Below are positions 33,951 through 42,738 of a stretch of 45,581 bases of DNA, piece after piece. The position numbers and the translations under genes were made by a program. Origin of the DNA: CAKSUT01 sp045542335 (lineage in GTDB: Bacteria > Bacillota > Clostridia > Oscillospirales > CAG-382). The stretch is from the NCBI GenBank assembly GCA_045542335.1, contig JAZQKV010000044.1, forward strand, positions 1-45,581, given 5' to 3'. Within the stretch, counting starts at the first letter, position 1; every line of letters starts with the position of its first letter. Below the pieces are notes generated by a model. That model saw only the letters and a list, made by a program, of their open reading frames with translations. It was not told the DNA's origin and did no database searches.

Positions 33951-35815
33951 CGGGAAGTGATAAAAAGAAGAAGCTGTCACACCGAAACGTGCTAAAATAC
34001 AGCCTCTGGATGTTCGGCAAGGTACGGAAATACACACCCGGCTATCTTGTGTGGATGTTCGCAGAGGGAATTATATGGGGTATCAATCACTCGGTGCAGA
34101 TAATTTACATTCAGAAGCTGTTTGACGCCCTGGGAGCACGGGCAGGCTTTGATACGGTGGCACACATCATTTTGTGCTATGCGGTGTATTTTATCGTGTT
34201 TCAACTGTTCCATAACTGGTATTGGGAAATATACAATCCAAAGGTCCGTGAAAAGCTTCACATCGCAATGCACAGCGATATGTTCGGTAAAGCCGTCTCC
34301 ATTGACCTTGCAAAATACGATGACCCGAAGTTTTATAACGATTTCGTCTTTTCCATGGACAAATCCTTTGCCCACGCAACGGGTCTTATGGAGGACACGG
34401 GAAAGCTTATAAACAGGCTTGTTGCCTCTGTCACACTCACGGGCGTTCTTCTGAGCGTTGACAAAACCATGGCAATTATGATTTTTGCCCTTGCGATTGT
34501 CAGAATCTTTCTGACGCTTGCTTTCAACAAAATTCAGCTCAAATACACCGACGAAATGAATCCTCTTGACCGCAAAGAGCAATACATAAAGCGTGTTTTT
34601 AAGTTGCCCGATTACGCAAAGGAGCTTCGCATAACCTCGGTTTTCCGGAACCTTTTTGAAGAACACAATAAAAACACGGACGAAAAAAAGAAGCTTGTGG
34701 TGAAATACGGTCTGCGGCTTGCTTTGATTCTCCACGCAAACACCATGGTCGGGATAATTCTTGAAAGCGGACTTATGGTGCTTATGTTGTATAAGGTAAT
34801 GGTAACCCACGAGGTCGAGCTCGGTGCATTTGCCGTTGCGGTCAATGCGTGCTGGAAAATGTCGATGTTGCTTCGTGACCTTGTAAACCGGCTGATGAAA
34901 TACCACGAACACGCCATTTTCATTGAAAAAATGGCAACCTTTATGAGTTGTCAGCCGACAATCACCGATGGCTCACTTGTCGCCGAGCCATTTGAATCCC
35001 TCACAATAAAAAACGTGAGCTTTTCATATACCGCCGACTCTGCCGACACCGACAAGGCGGCGAACGACACTCAGTCGGAAAAATCAAGTGTCTGCGCCCT
35101 TGACGGCGTAGACATGGAAATACGCCGTGGCGAAAAGATTGCCATTGTGGGTTACAACGGTGCAGGCAAAACCACACTGACAAAGCTCATAATGCGCCTT
35201 TACGAGCCGGAAAAGGGCGATATTCTCTACAACGGAAAAAGCCTGCGTAGCTACACCGTTGCAAGTCTGCGGCAGCGCATTGCGGCGGTATTTCAGGACT
35301 ACCGTATTTTCGCAGGCTCTCTTGCGGAGAATGTTGTAGGAGGAATGTGTACACAAGCCTGCGAGCAAAAGGTATGCACCGCCCTTGAAAAAAGCACCTT
35401 CGGTGATAAGCTCCATAGCCTCCCCATGGGACTTTCCACTCAGCTCACACGGGAGTTTGACGACGACGGCACTCAGCTTTCCGGCGGAGAACAGCAAAAG
35501 GTCGCCATTGCAAGAGCCTTTTACAAGGACGCCGACCTTATCATCCTTGCCGAGCCCTCTGCCGCCCTTGACCCTGACGCCGAATACGAGCTCAACAAAT
35601 CAATTGCCGAATACGCCGAAAACAGAGCCGTCATTTTCATTTCTCACCGTCTTTCCACAACACGCCACGCCGACCGGATTTATATGTTCGCCGGTGGAAA
35701 GCTGATTGAAAGCGGAAGCCATGACGAACTTATCGCAAAGGGCGGGAAATACGCCTATATGTTCAATTTGCAAGCGGAAAAATACAGAGAATCCGACAAC
35801 GAAAATGTCGCATAA
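33947..35815 (+). CDS. ABC exporter half with altered Walker B (Asp to Ala)
   Basis: A 622-aa partner of the preceding exporter half. It has a membrane domain and an ATPase with Walker A GYNGAGKTT (about 403-411), signature LSGGEQQKV and H-loop ISHRLS. Walker B reads LIILAEPSAALD: the Mg2+-binding Asp is Ala535 (codon GCC at 35549), while the catalytic Glu536 remains. Heterodimeric exporters often carry one degenerate ATP site, but the loss is usually in the Glu, so this is unusual. It is translationally coupled to the first half. A terminator follows at 35837. Confidence 0.9.
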   Translation: MTGSDKKKKLSHRNVLKYSLWMFGKVRKYTPGYLVWMFAEGIIWGINHSVQIIYIQKLFDALGARAGFDTVAHIILCYAVYFIVFQLFHNWYWEIYNPKVREKLHIAMHSDMFGKAVSIDLAKYDDPKFYNDFVFSMDKSFAHATGLMEDTGKLINRLVASVTLTGVLLSVDKTMAIMIFALAIVRIFLTLAFNKIQLKYTDEMNPLDRKEQYIKRVFKLPDYAKELRITSVFRNLFEEHNKNTDEKKKLVVKYGLRLALILHANTMVGIILESGLMVLMLYKVMVTHEVELGAFAVAVNACWKMSMLLRDLVNRLMKYHEHAIFIEKMATFMSCQPTITDGSLVAEPFESLTIKNVSFSYTADSADTDKAANDTQSEKSSVCALDGVDMEIRRGEKIAIVGYNGAGKTTLTKLIMRLYEPEKGDILYNGKSLRSYTVASLRQRIAAVFQDYRIFAGSLAENVVGGMCTQACEQKVCTALEKSTFGDKLHSLPMGLSTQLTREFDDDGTQLSGGEQQKVAIARAFYKDADLIILAEPSAALDPDAEYELNKSIAEYAENRAVIFISHRLSTTRHADRIYMFAGGKLIESGSHDELIAKGGKYAYMFNLQAEKYRESDNENVA

Positions 35816-35836
35816 ACTTTCCCCGGAGTTGACAAA

Positions 35837-35880
35837 AAAGGATAACGTCAGCAATAACGCCGACGTTATCCTTTATTTTT
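35837..35880 (+). terminator. Terminator of the ABC exporter operon
   Basis: 13-bp stem AAAGGATAACGTC/GACGTTATCCTTT (35837-35849/35862-35874) with a 12-nt loop, then ATTTTT. Confidence 0.85.
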
Positions 35881-35941
35881 ACCCTGTTATAACGGTTTGT
35901 GAAACCCAAAACGGGTGAATCCCACATTCATCCACTATAAA

Positions 35942-36799
35942 TCAGACCTTCTGCCACACAAACGGAGTTTCCATCGCCTTGAGTCCTGCGGTCCTGATGC
36001 CTATTACATCCACAGTTTGCTCCGAGGCAACAGGCACAATGCCTGTATCGTAAAATTCAACGAGAGCATCTATGAAAAGTCCGAAGAAATCACAGTTTAC
36101 CTCATAGGGCTTTGCCTTGTTGTCAGCATCCACCGTTGTGATTCTGAACTTGAGTCCTGCACCCTGATACATATGAGCGCATCTTCCGTCGTCAAATTCA
36201 ATAATCATTGACGGCTGTGTGGGAGAGCCTGTGTACATAACACGGGTTGCCCTCACGGGTGTGTCCCTGTTCTGCATAAGGCACACAATGGGTTCAATCT
36301 GATGAATAGAATACATTTCATATGTGCCTGCGCCCTCGCTGTAAATGCGTGAGATTTTTGAACGGTCAATGCCCTTGTATTCCTCGGCAAAACGAAGTGC
36401 CGAGCTTGAAAAGCACTTTGTACCGTACTTTTTCGCATGGTCAAAAATACGCTGTGCCGTCTGTCTGTCGGGAGCAAAGGTTTTGTCGATGTAAACAAGC
36501 TTGCCCGACTTTAACGGCAAATCACAAAGCTCCTCGTGCTTTTCGGGATAGTTCGGAGCAAGCACAACAAGCACATCGCTCTTTTCAATTACTTCCTCAA
36601 TACTCTGGGCAAGAGGCACACCGTACTTCTCCGACCACTCCTTGTTTGTGATTCCGCCCTCTTTGGGATTGTCAATCTGACCGTAGGCTATCGCCACCTC
36701 ATACTTTCCGCCTGCACGTTCACGGAAAAACTGTGGATAGTTGTTTGCGTGCCATTCGTCAAGATAGTAGTCAATGAATCCAACCTTTTTTGCACTCAT
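35942..36799 (-). CDS. Gfo/Idh/MocA-like protein lacking usual dinucleotide motifs
   Basis: The 285-aa protein has the Gfo/Idh layout but divergent motifs. It begins MSAKKVGFIDYYLDEWHANNYPQFF, without the GxGxxG/A loop. DVLVVLAPNYPEKHEEL stands where CTPN-x-x-H is expected, and YIDKTFAPDRQTA replaces the EKP motif. The start at 36799 is 7 nt after the stop of the upstream Gfo/Idh gene (GGAGT in between), so they form one operon. It may bind another cofactor or act as a partner subunit. The start could alternatively be 36817. Confidence 0.72.
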   Translation of the reverse strand: MSAKKVGFIDYYLDEWHANNYPQFFRERAGGKYEVAIAYGQIDNPKEGGITNKEWSEKYGVPLAQSIEEVIEKSDVLVVLAPNYPEKHEELCDLPLKSGKLVYIDKTFAPDRQTAQRIFDHAKKYGTKCFSSSALRFAEEYKGIDRSKISRIYSEGAGTYEMYSIHQIEPIVCLMQNRDTPVRATRVMYTGSPTQPSMIIEFDDGRCAHMYQGAGLKFRITTVDADNKAKPYEVNCDFFGLFIDALVEFYDTGIVPVASEQTVDVIGIRTAGLKAMETPFVWQKV

Positions 36800-36806
36800 T
36801 TTCCTG

Positions 36807-37862
36807 TCACTCCTCAATGATTATTTCCTTGTGCTGTTCAGCAGAACGGTATATCGCATCCATCATCTTTGATGTGAGAATGTTCACATCAATGTGCGAA
36901 GGAAGCTTTTCACCCGTCTTTATACATTCAACAAAACGATTGATTTCATTCTTGAACATATCTTCCTTTTTCATGTTGAAAACGGTCTTTGTGAGCATAC
37001 CGTCCTTTGTGGAATAAAGAGTAAAATCTCCACCGTAAATAAGGCGTATGCCGCCCTTAGTACCCATGAAATCAATAAACATTTCACTTTCAAATATGTT
37101 CTGTGCCCATGCACCGTTGAAATTTATGGTCGGACCGCTTGTGCGGATAATGCCGGTGATTCCTTCCTCAACGTCATAAACACCGTCAAGCTTTTCAGGT
37201 CCTGCCCACATACCCGTGTAGGTATAATCACTTATGGGATTTCCAAGCTTGCTGAATGCCTCAGCAGATACTGTTTTTGTCACAGGGTCGCCACAGCAGT
37301 ACATGACAATGTCAAAGAAATGTACACCCCAATCTATTGTCACACCACCGCCTGCAACAGCCTTGGTCGTAAAATCTCCGCCAAGTCCGGGGATGCTTCT
37401 GCCGTTGCGGAAGCTTACATAAACGTTGTAAATCTCGCCAAGCTCGCCTCTGTCGATAATCTCTTTCATTTTGTTTACAGCAGTATTAAAACGGTTTACC
37501 ACACCGATATTAAGCACCTTTCCCGTTTCGTGCTGTGCCGCCTGCATTTCAAGAGCCTCGGAATAAAGACGTGCCGCAGGTTTTTCGCAAAGCACATTCT
37601 TGCCTGCTTTAAGTGCATCGATGGCAATTACAGAGTGCATTTTGTTTGGCGTGCAAACAGATACCGCCTCAATTTCCGAATCGGCAAGCACCTCCTTGTA
37701 GTCCGTGACAGCTGTACCGCAACCGTACTTTTCCACCGCCGCCTTTGCTCTTTCGGGGATAATATCACAAAAATACTTTATCTCCGTTTCCTCGTTTGCA
37801 AGATACGCAGGGATATGCTGTGTGTTGGCTATCATACCGCAGCCTATAACCGCAACTTTCAT
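36807..37862 (-). CDS. Gfo/Idh/MocA-family oxidoreductase
   Basis: A 351-aa sugar dehydrogenase-type protein with MKVAVIGCGMIANTQHIPAY (GxGxxA loop), SVCTPNKMHSVIAI and LCEKPAARLY (EKP motif). VTIDWGVHFFDIVMYCCG supplies the usual Asp/His pair. AGGAGGAAC lies before the ATG. It is first in a two-gene operon with the divergent relative at 35942-36799. Substrate unknown; nearby sialidase and AraC genes suggest a glycan-derived sugar. Confidence 0.9.
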   Translation of the reverse strand: MKVAVIGCGMIANTQHIPAYLANEETEIKYFCDIIPERAKAAVEKYGCGTAVTDYKEVLADSEIEAVSVCTPNKMHSVIAIDALKAGKNVLCEKPAARLYSEALEMQAAQHETGKVLNIGVVNRFNTAVNKMKEIIDRGELGEIYNVYVSFRNGRSIPGLGGDFTTKAVAGGGVTIDWGVHFFDIVMYCCGDPVTKTVSAEAFSKLGNPISDYTYTGMWAGPEKLDGVYDVEEGITGIIRTSGPTINFNGAWAQNIFESEMFIDFMGTKGGIRLIYGGDFTLYSTKDGMLTKTVFNMKKEDMFKNEINRFVECIKTGEKLPSHIDVNILTSKMMDAIYRSAEQHKEIIIEE

Positions 37863-37917
37863 TTTTTGTTCCTCCTCAATAATTATAAAAACATCATCAC
37901 TATTGTATCATGCTTAA

Positions 37918-37946
37918 ATTATATACCTTCACAAGCACTTTTGCAA
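37918..37946 (-). promoter_or_regulatory. Promoter of the Gfo/Idh pair
   Basis: Minus-strand TTGCAA (37946-37941), 17 bp, TATAAT (37923-37918), 56 nt before the start codon. Confidence 0.65.
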
Positions 37947-37987
37947 GGTGAAAAATTGTCTTTACACCGTCAGAAATTTGCGGTATT

Positions 37988-38015
37988 AAAATCAAAGGCA
38001 CAGCAACAATGTGCC
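37988..38015 (-). terminator. Weak terminator after the AraC-type gene
   Basis: Minus-strand GGCACA/TGTGCC stem (37997-38002/38010-38015), followed by TTTGATTTT. Confidence 0.5.
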
Positions 38016-38028
38016 ATGCCCTGATACT

Positions 38029-38892
38029 TCATTTATTATTCTTTCTATAGTTATCGGGACTTACCCCATATCTGCTTTTAAAGCTTTGGCTGAAGCTGTG
38101 AGTAGATGAAAAGCCAAGAAACTCCGCAATCTCTCCCACCGTCATGTTGCTCTCGTTGCTGCCAAGCAGAGAAAGTGCCGTTTCAAGCTTCTTTTTGGTT
38201 ATATATTCCTTTATGCTCATGCCGATTTTTTCCTTGAAAAGGTGCGAAAGATAATACTCGCTGTATGATAGCTTCTCGGAAATACTGCGTACACTTTTTA
38301 TGTTCAGATACTCACGGTCAATATAGCGCAGGGCATGATAAATCGTAAAGCCCGATGAAACCTTGTTCTCCTTGCTTTGGCGTGCATTGCCCTCAAAAAG
38401 ACGGTACATTGAAATGAGAATCTGCGATATGTACATATTTACCATCTTTTCACGCTGAGAGTCTGCCGTGTAAATCTCATTCATAAGCATTTCCGTTAAA
38501 ACTCTTATACTTCCGTCATCACTGAGCAACTCATAATCCCCGATTTGCTCACGCTTTTCGCAAAAAGCGGAGATAGTGGGTTCACTTGGGTCGGGTATAA
38601 AGCCAATGCATATGTATCGGAATTTTTCGTTCATATCCGCAACTATTCCGTGACTTACACCCTTCTTTATGTAGTGAACCTGACCGCCGGAAACCTCACA
38701 CTCCTCATCCCCCGACAGAAACACAGCTTTTCCCGAAACAGCATAGGTTATTTCATCACAAAACTGCGTGTGCTTTATGATTTCTCCACCGGGTACAACC
38801 GAAAGCTCCGCCACCTGCAAAAGCTGCCCGAACGGAAGCTTTATTTTTTCACTCGGCGTAAGCCCGTTATAAACAAACAATCTGCTGTCCAT
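38029..38892 (-). CDS. AraC-family transcriptional regulator with cupin sensor
   Basis: A 287-aa regulator: an N-terminal cupin-like sugar-sensing domain (about 20-110, for example HTQFCDEITYAVSGKAVFLSGDEECEVSGGQVHYIKKGVSHGI) and a C-terminal double helix-turn-helix (about 190-285). The latter includes SYSEYYLSHLFKEKIGMSIKEYI and NMTVGEIAEFLGFSSTHSFSQSFKSRYGVSPDNYR. AAAGGA lies before the ATG. It follows the sialidase-like gene by 48 nt on the same strand and probably controls this cluster or the adjacent Gfo/Idh pair. Confidence 0.9.
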   Translation of the reverse strand: MDSRLFVYNGLTPSEKIKLPFGQLLQVAELSVVPGGEIIKHTQFCDEITYAVSGKAVFLSGDEECEVSGGQVHYIKKGVSHGIVADMNEKFRYICIGFIPDPSEPTISAFCEKREQIGDYELLSDDGSIRVLTEMLMNEIYTADSQREKMVNMYISQILISMYRLFEGNARQSKENKVSSGFTIYHALRYIDREYLNIKSVRSISEKLSYSEYYLSHLFKEKIGMSIKEYITKKKLETALSLLGSNESNMTVGEIAEFLGFSSTHSFSQSFKSRYGVSPDNYRKNNK

Positions 38893-38940
38893 TTTCCGTT
38901 CCTTTCTGCTCTTGCTGTGACTTTCATAAAGTCTTTTCGG

Positions 38941-40083
38941 TTATTTAAGCGGAACAACCGATATGGCACAACCTCTGTCCTTGCCCTCTTCCGCCGTATA
39001 AATCACATAAAGCTTTCCGTCTGCCTCATATGCAACCGGATAACTCCATTGCGTACCGCCATAGCCAAGCTCTTTTGAAAAACCGTCCTGCAAGGCTATC
39101 ACATTTTCAGGCTTGAAAGTGAGGCTTTCATTTTCGGAAATAAGCAGTATCAGCTTCGACCTTGAGCCGGCATGATATGCTCCTGCAGTTTCACGGAAAA
39201 TATTTCCGACAACATAACATCTGCCGTCAGAAAGAGTCCCCGCATAGATTTTTGAATTTGAAAAAGGTATATCTATCGCCGTCTGTCCCGACCATGTCTC
39301 TGCGTTGTCCCTTGAAATAAACATTAAAGGTACGCTTCTCTCATCGTCACGGCAGAACATATAAATGTCTTTGCCGATAATGCTGCAGGCAATCTCCGGA
39401 TGAATAAACTTTCCACCATCAGCAAGCTTGTTGTCCTCCTGTATCTTTACAAGACGCCACTCTGCATCAATTCTTCCGCTGTCCGAAATAAGAACGCATG
39501 GTATATCGGGAAATCCATCCACAGTCGTGGACATTCTACCTGGAAGCATAAGCTTTCCGCCCTCAAGCTTGTAAACATTTGTGTTTAGCTTGAATGAACT
39601 CGGACGTGACCACAGCTTGATAAACTTTTCGGTTTGTTCATCGTAAACGTAAAGATTGATTGCGTGCATCCTGTCCGCAGAAACCATCTCATTTATGAAC
39701 ATATAGAGTTTTCCGTCAACCTCGTCAATTCCGTAAACAGGCGGACAGTACAGGATTTTTCCCGTCGGGTCATCCTCAATCACGCTGATTTTCCCCCACG
39801 TCCTTCCTCCGTCCGACGAAACACACCCAAGCACAGGTGTCCTTCCTTTAAGCTCGTTGACTTCACAACTGTACCACGATGCAAAAAGCTTGCCGTGATA
39901 TTCGATTATCGCTGCCTCATGGAGAAACCTCGCACCCTCACGGGGACGTACAACAGTGTATGTTTTCACATCCGAAGATGCCTCAACAGCATCAAAATCA
40001 ACGCCCTGTGCAAGACTCATTTTGGGAAGCATATTGTAAAAAGCCTTGTCCTCGGAATTAAAAATGTTTGTTATATCGTACAT
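38941..40083 (-). CDS. Asp-box sialidase-like (exo-alpha-sialidase family) protein
   Basis: A 380-aa six-bladed-propeller-type protein. Asp boxes are visible as SSDGGRTW (about 88-95) and a looser SRDNAETW. VVRPREGARFLHEAAIIEYHGKLFASWYS resembles the first sialidase blade, with Arg/Glu residues. No signal peptide is seen, so it may act inside the cell. True sialidase activity is uncertain: the family also includes lyases and hydrolases for other sugars. AAAGGA precedes the ATG. It lies 17 nt after the hydrolase gene and before an AraC regulator. Confidence 0.78.
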   Translation of the reverse strand: MYDITNIFNSEDKAFYNMLPKMSLAQGVDFDAVEASSDVKTYTVVRPREGARFLHEAAIIEYHGKLFASWYSCEVNELKGRTPVLGCVSSDGGRTWGKISVIEDDPTGKILYCPPVYGIDEVDGKLYMFINEMVSADRMHAINLYVYDEQTEKFIKLWSRPSSFKLNTNVYKLEGGKLMLPGRMSTTVDGFPDIPCVLISDSGRIDAEWRLVKIQEDNKLADGGKFIHPEIACSIIGKDIYMFCRDDERSVPLMFISRDNAETWSGQTAIDIPFSNSKIYAGTLSDGRCYVVGNIFRETAGAYHAGSRSKLILLISENESLTFKPENVIALQDGFSKELGYGGTQWSYPVAYEADGKLYVIYTAEEGKDRGCAISVVPLK

Positions 40084-40100
40084 AGTAAATTCCTTTCACC

Positions 40101-40790
40101 TCACCTGTTTATCAAAAAATCTTCCACCGCCACATTGAAAGCAGCTGAATTATTGTAAGCAATAAAGTGGTCTCCCGGGATTTTTCTGAATACCGCACCC
40201 GGTATACTCCGCACAATGGTAAGCGAATGACTCTCCTTTATCATGTCATTCTCCCCCACAATTACAAGCGTCGGAATTTTAAGCTCCTTAAGGCTCTCCG
40301 CCGGAATATCCGGCTCGTTTACCATAAGCCCCAGCATCTCTGCGTTCGCATTTGCTTTCCTGCTGAATTTTGCAAAAAAGCTTGCTATCTTATATCCAAG
40401 CTCTATCGGGCGTTGCACATTCCTCTTTACCCCATCGGGACTTAGATTTGCACCGTTGAGTATAAGCTTTGAAACACGGTGCGGATTGCTAAGTGCGAAG
40501 GTGAGAGCGATATTTCCACCGTCGGAAAAACCGAGAATGTCCGCCTTGTCTATACCCATATCATCCATAAAATCTTTCAGGTCACAGGCAAATTGCTTTA
40601 TCGTGAACTCTGCCGTCCCCCTTGGCGACTTGCCGTGTCCCCTTGTGTCAAGCGCAATGACATGAAAGCTTTTTGAAAAATGTTCAAGCTGAGCCGCAAA
40701 GCACTTCGCCGCCTCGCCGTTTCCATGCAAGAGAATAAGTGGCGGTGCACATTCCTCTCCTTTTTCAATATAGTTTAACTTTATATCCAT
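40101..40790 (-). CDS. Alpha/beta-hydrolase
   Basis: A 229-aa single-domain alpha/beta-hydrolase. It has LILLHGNGEAA (oxyanion region, 18-28), the nucleophile elbow GFSDGG with S89, acid D182 in VIVGENDMI and H208 in PGDHF, so the triad is complete. It is probably an esterase or C-C bond hydrolase of unknown substrate, for example removing acetyl groups from sugars. The start at 40790 (MDIKLNYIEKG) follows the cysK stop by 10 nt. The longer frame overlaps cysK and is not needed. The ribosome site is weak (GGGTGG). Confidence 0.85.
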   Translation of the reverse strand: MDIKLNYIEKGEECAPPLILLHGNGEAAKCFAAQLEHFSKSFHVIALDTRGHGKSPRGTAEFTIKQFACDLKDFMDDMGIDKADILGFSDGGNIALTFALSNPHRVSKLILNGANLSPDGVKRNVQRPIELGYKIASFFAKFSRKANANAEMLGLMVNEPDIPAESLKELKIPTLVIVGENDMIKESHSLTIVRSIPGAVFRKIPGDHFIAYNNSAAFNVAVEDFLINR

Positions 40791-40800
40791 GTTCCACCCA

Positions 40801-41730
40801 TTAGTCTGCAAACATTTCCGTTGAAAGATAGCGGTCGCCTGTGTCCGGAAGCAGGGCAACAATAACCTTTCCATTGTTTTCGGGACGCTTTGCAACAACC
40901 GTCGCCGCATGAATTGCCGCACCCGATGTTATTCCCACAAGCACTCCTTCTCGCTTTGCGAGCTCTCTGCCTGCGGCAAAGGCATCGGCGTGTTTTATGC
41001 GCAAAATCTCATCGAAAATGCTCGTATCAAGAGCCTTGGGAACAAAGTTTGCGCCAATTCCCTGGAGCTTATGAGAGCCTGCTCTGCCCTCTGAAAGAAG
41101 CGGTGAATCGTCCGGCTCAAAGGCAATTACTTTTACGCCCGGATTCTTTTGCTTCAAGTATTTGCCAATGCCGCTTATTGTTCCGCCTGTGCCAACACCT
41201 GCAATGAAAATGTCAACCTTTCCGTCAGTGTCCTCCCATATTTCGGGACCGGTAGAAGCAAAATGAGCCGCAGGGTTTGCCGGATTTTCAAACTGACCGG
41301 GGATAAAGCTGTCCGGGATTTCACGGGCAAGCTCATTTGCCTTTTCAACTGCACCACTCATTCCTTTTGCACCCTCGGTGAGAACAATTTCTGCGCCATA
41401 GGCTTTGAGCAGGCTTCTTCTTTCAACGCTCATTGTTTCAGGCATTGTGAGAATCACCCTGTAACCCCTGCACGCCGCAACGCAGGCAAGACCGATTCCT
41501 GTGTTTCCGCTTGTTGGCTCAATAATAACCGAGCCATTTTTAAGAATCCCTTTTGCCTCGGCATCGTTTATCATGTTAAGGGCAACTCTGTCCTTTACAC
41601 TTCCGGCAGGATTGAGGTATTCAAGCTTCGCAAGAACGGTTGCACCGAGCTCGTGGGCGCAACTATAATTCTTTATGTTGAGCAAGGGAGTTTTACCGAT
41701 AAGCTCGGTTACGCTGTTATATACTTTCAT
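40801..41730 (-). CDS. cysK: Cysteine synthase A
   Basis: O-acetylserine sulfhydrylase, PLP-dependent, makes L-cysteine from O-acetylserine and sulfide. It is 309 aa, the family length. The PLP lysine is K46 in PAGSVKDRVA, TSGNTGIG is at 73-80, GVGTGGTISG binds the PLP phosphate, and GITSGAA is near the end. TGGAGATG lies 8 nt before the ATG. It is the first gene of a minus-strand run with the hydrolase, sialidase and AraC genes, an unusual association. Confidence 0.95.
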   Translation of the reverse strand: MKVYNSVTELIGKTPLLNIKNYSCAHELGATVLAKLEYLNPAGSVKDRVALNMINDAEAKGILKNGSVIIEPTSGNTGIGLACVAACRGYRVILTMPETMSVERRSLLKAYGAEIVLTEGAKGMSGAVEKANELAREIPDSFIPGQFENPANPAAHFASTGPEIWEDTDGKVDIFIAGVGTGGTISGIGKYLKQKNPGVKVIAFEPDDSPLLSEGRAGSHKLQGIGANFVPKALDTSIFDEILRIKHADAFAAGRELAKREGVLVGITSGAAIHAATVVAKRPENNGKVIVALLPDTGDRYLSTEMFAD

Positions 41731-41760
41731 GCTGTCATCTCCAATGTATTTATTATGCTT

Positions 41761-41790
41761 ATTATATCAGCAAAAAGGGGGTTTTGTCAA
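41761..41790 (-). promoter_or_regulatory. Promoter of the cysK run
   Basis: Minus-strand TTGACA (41790-41785), 18 bp, TATAAT (41766-41761). No T-box or S-box leader is visible between it and cysK. Confidence 0.8.
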
Positions 41791-41913
41791 TATAAATTTC
41801 CAAAACAAAATGTGATTTTTAACTCTCTGTATCAACGATTGTGGCTTTGATGTGTACATTTCATCCCTTCAGGCGCATTTTGCACAAGCTTCCGGATATT
41901 TTAACATAACAAA

Positions 41914-41949
41914 GACTGCGAAAAGTCTTATTACAGACCTTTCGCAGCC
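41914..41949 (-). terminator. Terminator downstream of the coat genes
   Basis: A strong stem (41914-41928/41935-41949, CTGCGAAA/TTTCGCAG core) with T-rich flanks on both strands, so it may work in both directions. Confidence 0.7.
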
Positions 41950-41974
41950 TTTTTCCGTTTGTGACAGAACAGTT

Positions 41975-42241
41975 TTACATACTCTGTCTGAATTTGTCAG
42001 CCGTGGTTTTAATCTTGCTCTGCTCCGCTTGTGCAGGACTGTACCAGCCTCGCTTTTGCATCTCGGAAAAAATATCGTGCTGAATAACGTGTTCCTCGTT
42101 GAGAATGTTCATGAATACGCCCTTGACCTCGGGACTTGCACATTCATTTGCAAAGGTATTATAGCTGTCGGTGATAAGCTTCTGTGTTGAAAGAGAATCC
42201 ATGAGCTTCTCTTTTTCGTTGAATGCCGGAATCTGTGCCAT
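41975..42241 (-). CDS. Spore coat protein F (CotF)-like
   Basis: An 88-aa helical protein with the coat-F pattern: LSTQKLITDSYNTFANECASPEVKGVFMNILNEEHVIQHDIFSEMQKRGWYSPAQAEQSKI. The GWY near the C-terminus is typical of CotF-like proteins. AAGGAAGGA lies 7 nt before the ATG at 42241. It pairs with another small coat-like gene 37 nt upstream; both are probably mother-cell genes expressed during sporulation, though no sigma-E/K site is clear. Confidence 0.85.
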   Translation of the reverse strand: MAQIPAFNEKEKLMDSLSTQKLITDSYNTFANECASPEVKGVFMNILNEEHVIQHDIFSEMQKRGWYSPAQAEQSKIKTTADKFRQSM

Positions 42242-42278
42242 AATTTTATCCTTCCTTTCTTTTCGCAACGTTCACGGG

Positions 42279-42473
42279 TCAGTTGCAGCAGTTGATGATG
42301 CCGAAAAGTGCGTCAAAATGCTTGCGGTGACGTGTCACAATTTCCTCATAGCAGCCCTTAAGCTGAGGGTCGGTGCAAGCCTGGGCATATGTGCTGTACT
42401 TACTTATGAGGTTTTGCTCCTGGGAAAGCTGATCCTCAATGGCGGTGAGTTCCTTTGCTGTAAGAGATGTCAT
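42279..42473 (-). CDS. Small coat-F-domain-like protein
   Basis: A 64-aa protein, MTSLTAKELTAIEDQLSQEQ then NLISKYSTYAQACTDPQL, ending HFDALFGIINCCN. It resembles the N-terminal helix pair of CotF-like proteins common in spore-forming Clostridia, with Cys-Cys at the end. The start at 42473 is chosen since AAGGT precedes it and the longer frame (to 42626) is low in coding character. It is co-oriented with the CotF-like gene. Confidence 0.75.
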   Translation of the reverse strand: MTSLTAKELTAIEDQLSQEQNLISKYSTYAQACTDPQLKGCYEEIVTRHRKHFDALFGIINCCN

Positions 42474-42632
42474 ACCGTTTACCTTCTTTCTGCGGCAAAT
42501 CCGCACATAATTCGGTTTATCGTTGTTTCCGATAGCCGTGTTATTATTGTTAGCAAAGTTAAAGCTTGTATTCACAAAAATTGCAAAAAATTCTCTGTTA
42601 ACAAAAAATTTTAAAAGACCGTGCAAAAATGC

Positions 42633-42661
42633 TTGATTTATTGCAAGAATCGTGGTATAAT
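42633..42661 (+). promoter_or_regulatory. Promoter of the SRP RNA gene
   Basis: TTGATT (42633-42638), 17 bp, TATAAT (42656-42661). The precursor would start near 42668 and be trimmed to about 42739. Confidence 0.75.
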
Positions 42662-42738
42662 ATCAAAGTATTGTTGTCGGTGCATTTGATGTGCCGATTA
42701 AGAGCTTACTGTAAAAGACTTTGTATTACAACAAATTT

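Noticed and set aside
36894..38024. 376-codon + strand frame
   Set aside because: It is antisense to a well-supported Gfo/Idh gene.
40791..40922. Longer start for the alpha/beta-hydrolase
   Set aside because: It would overlap cysK by about 120 nt, and the shorter start matches the fold start.
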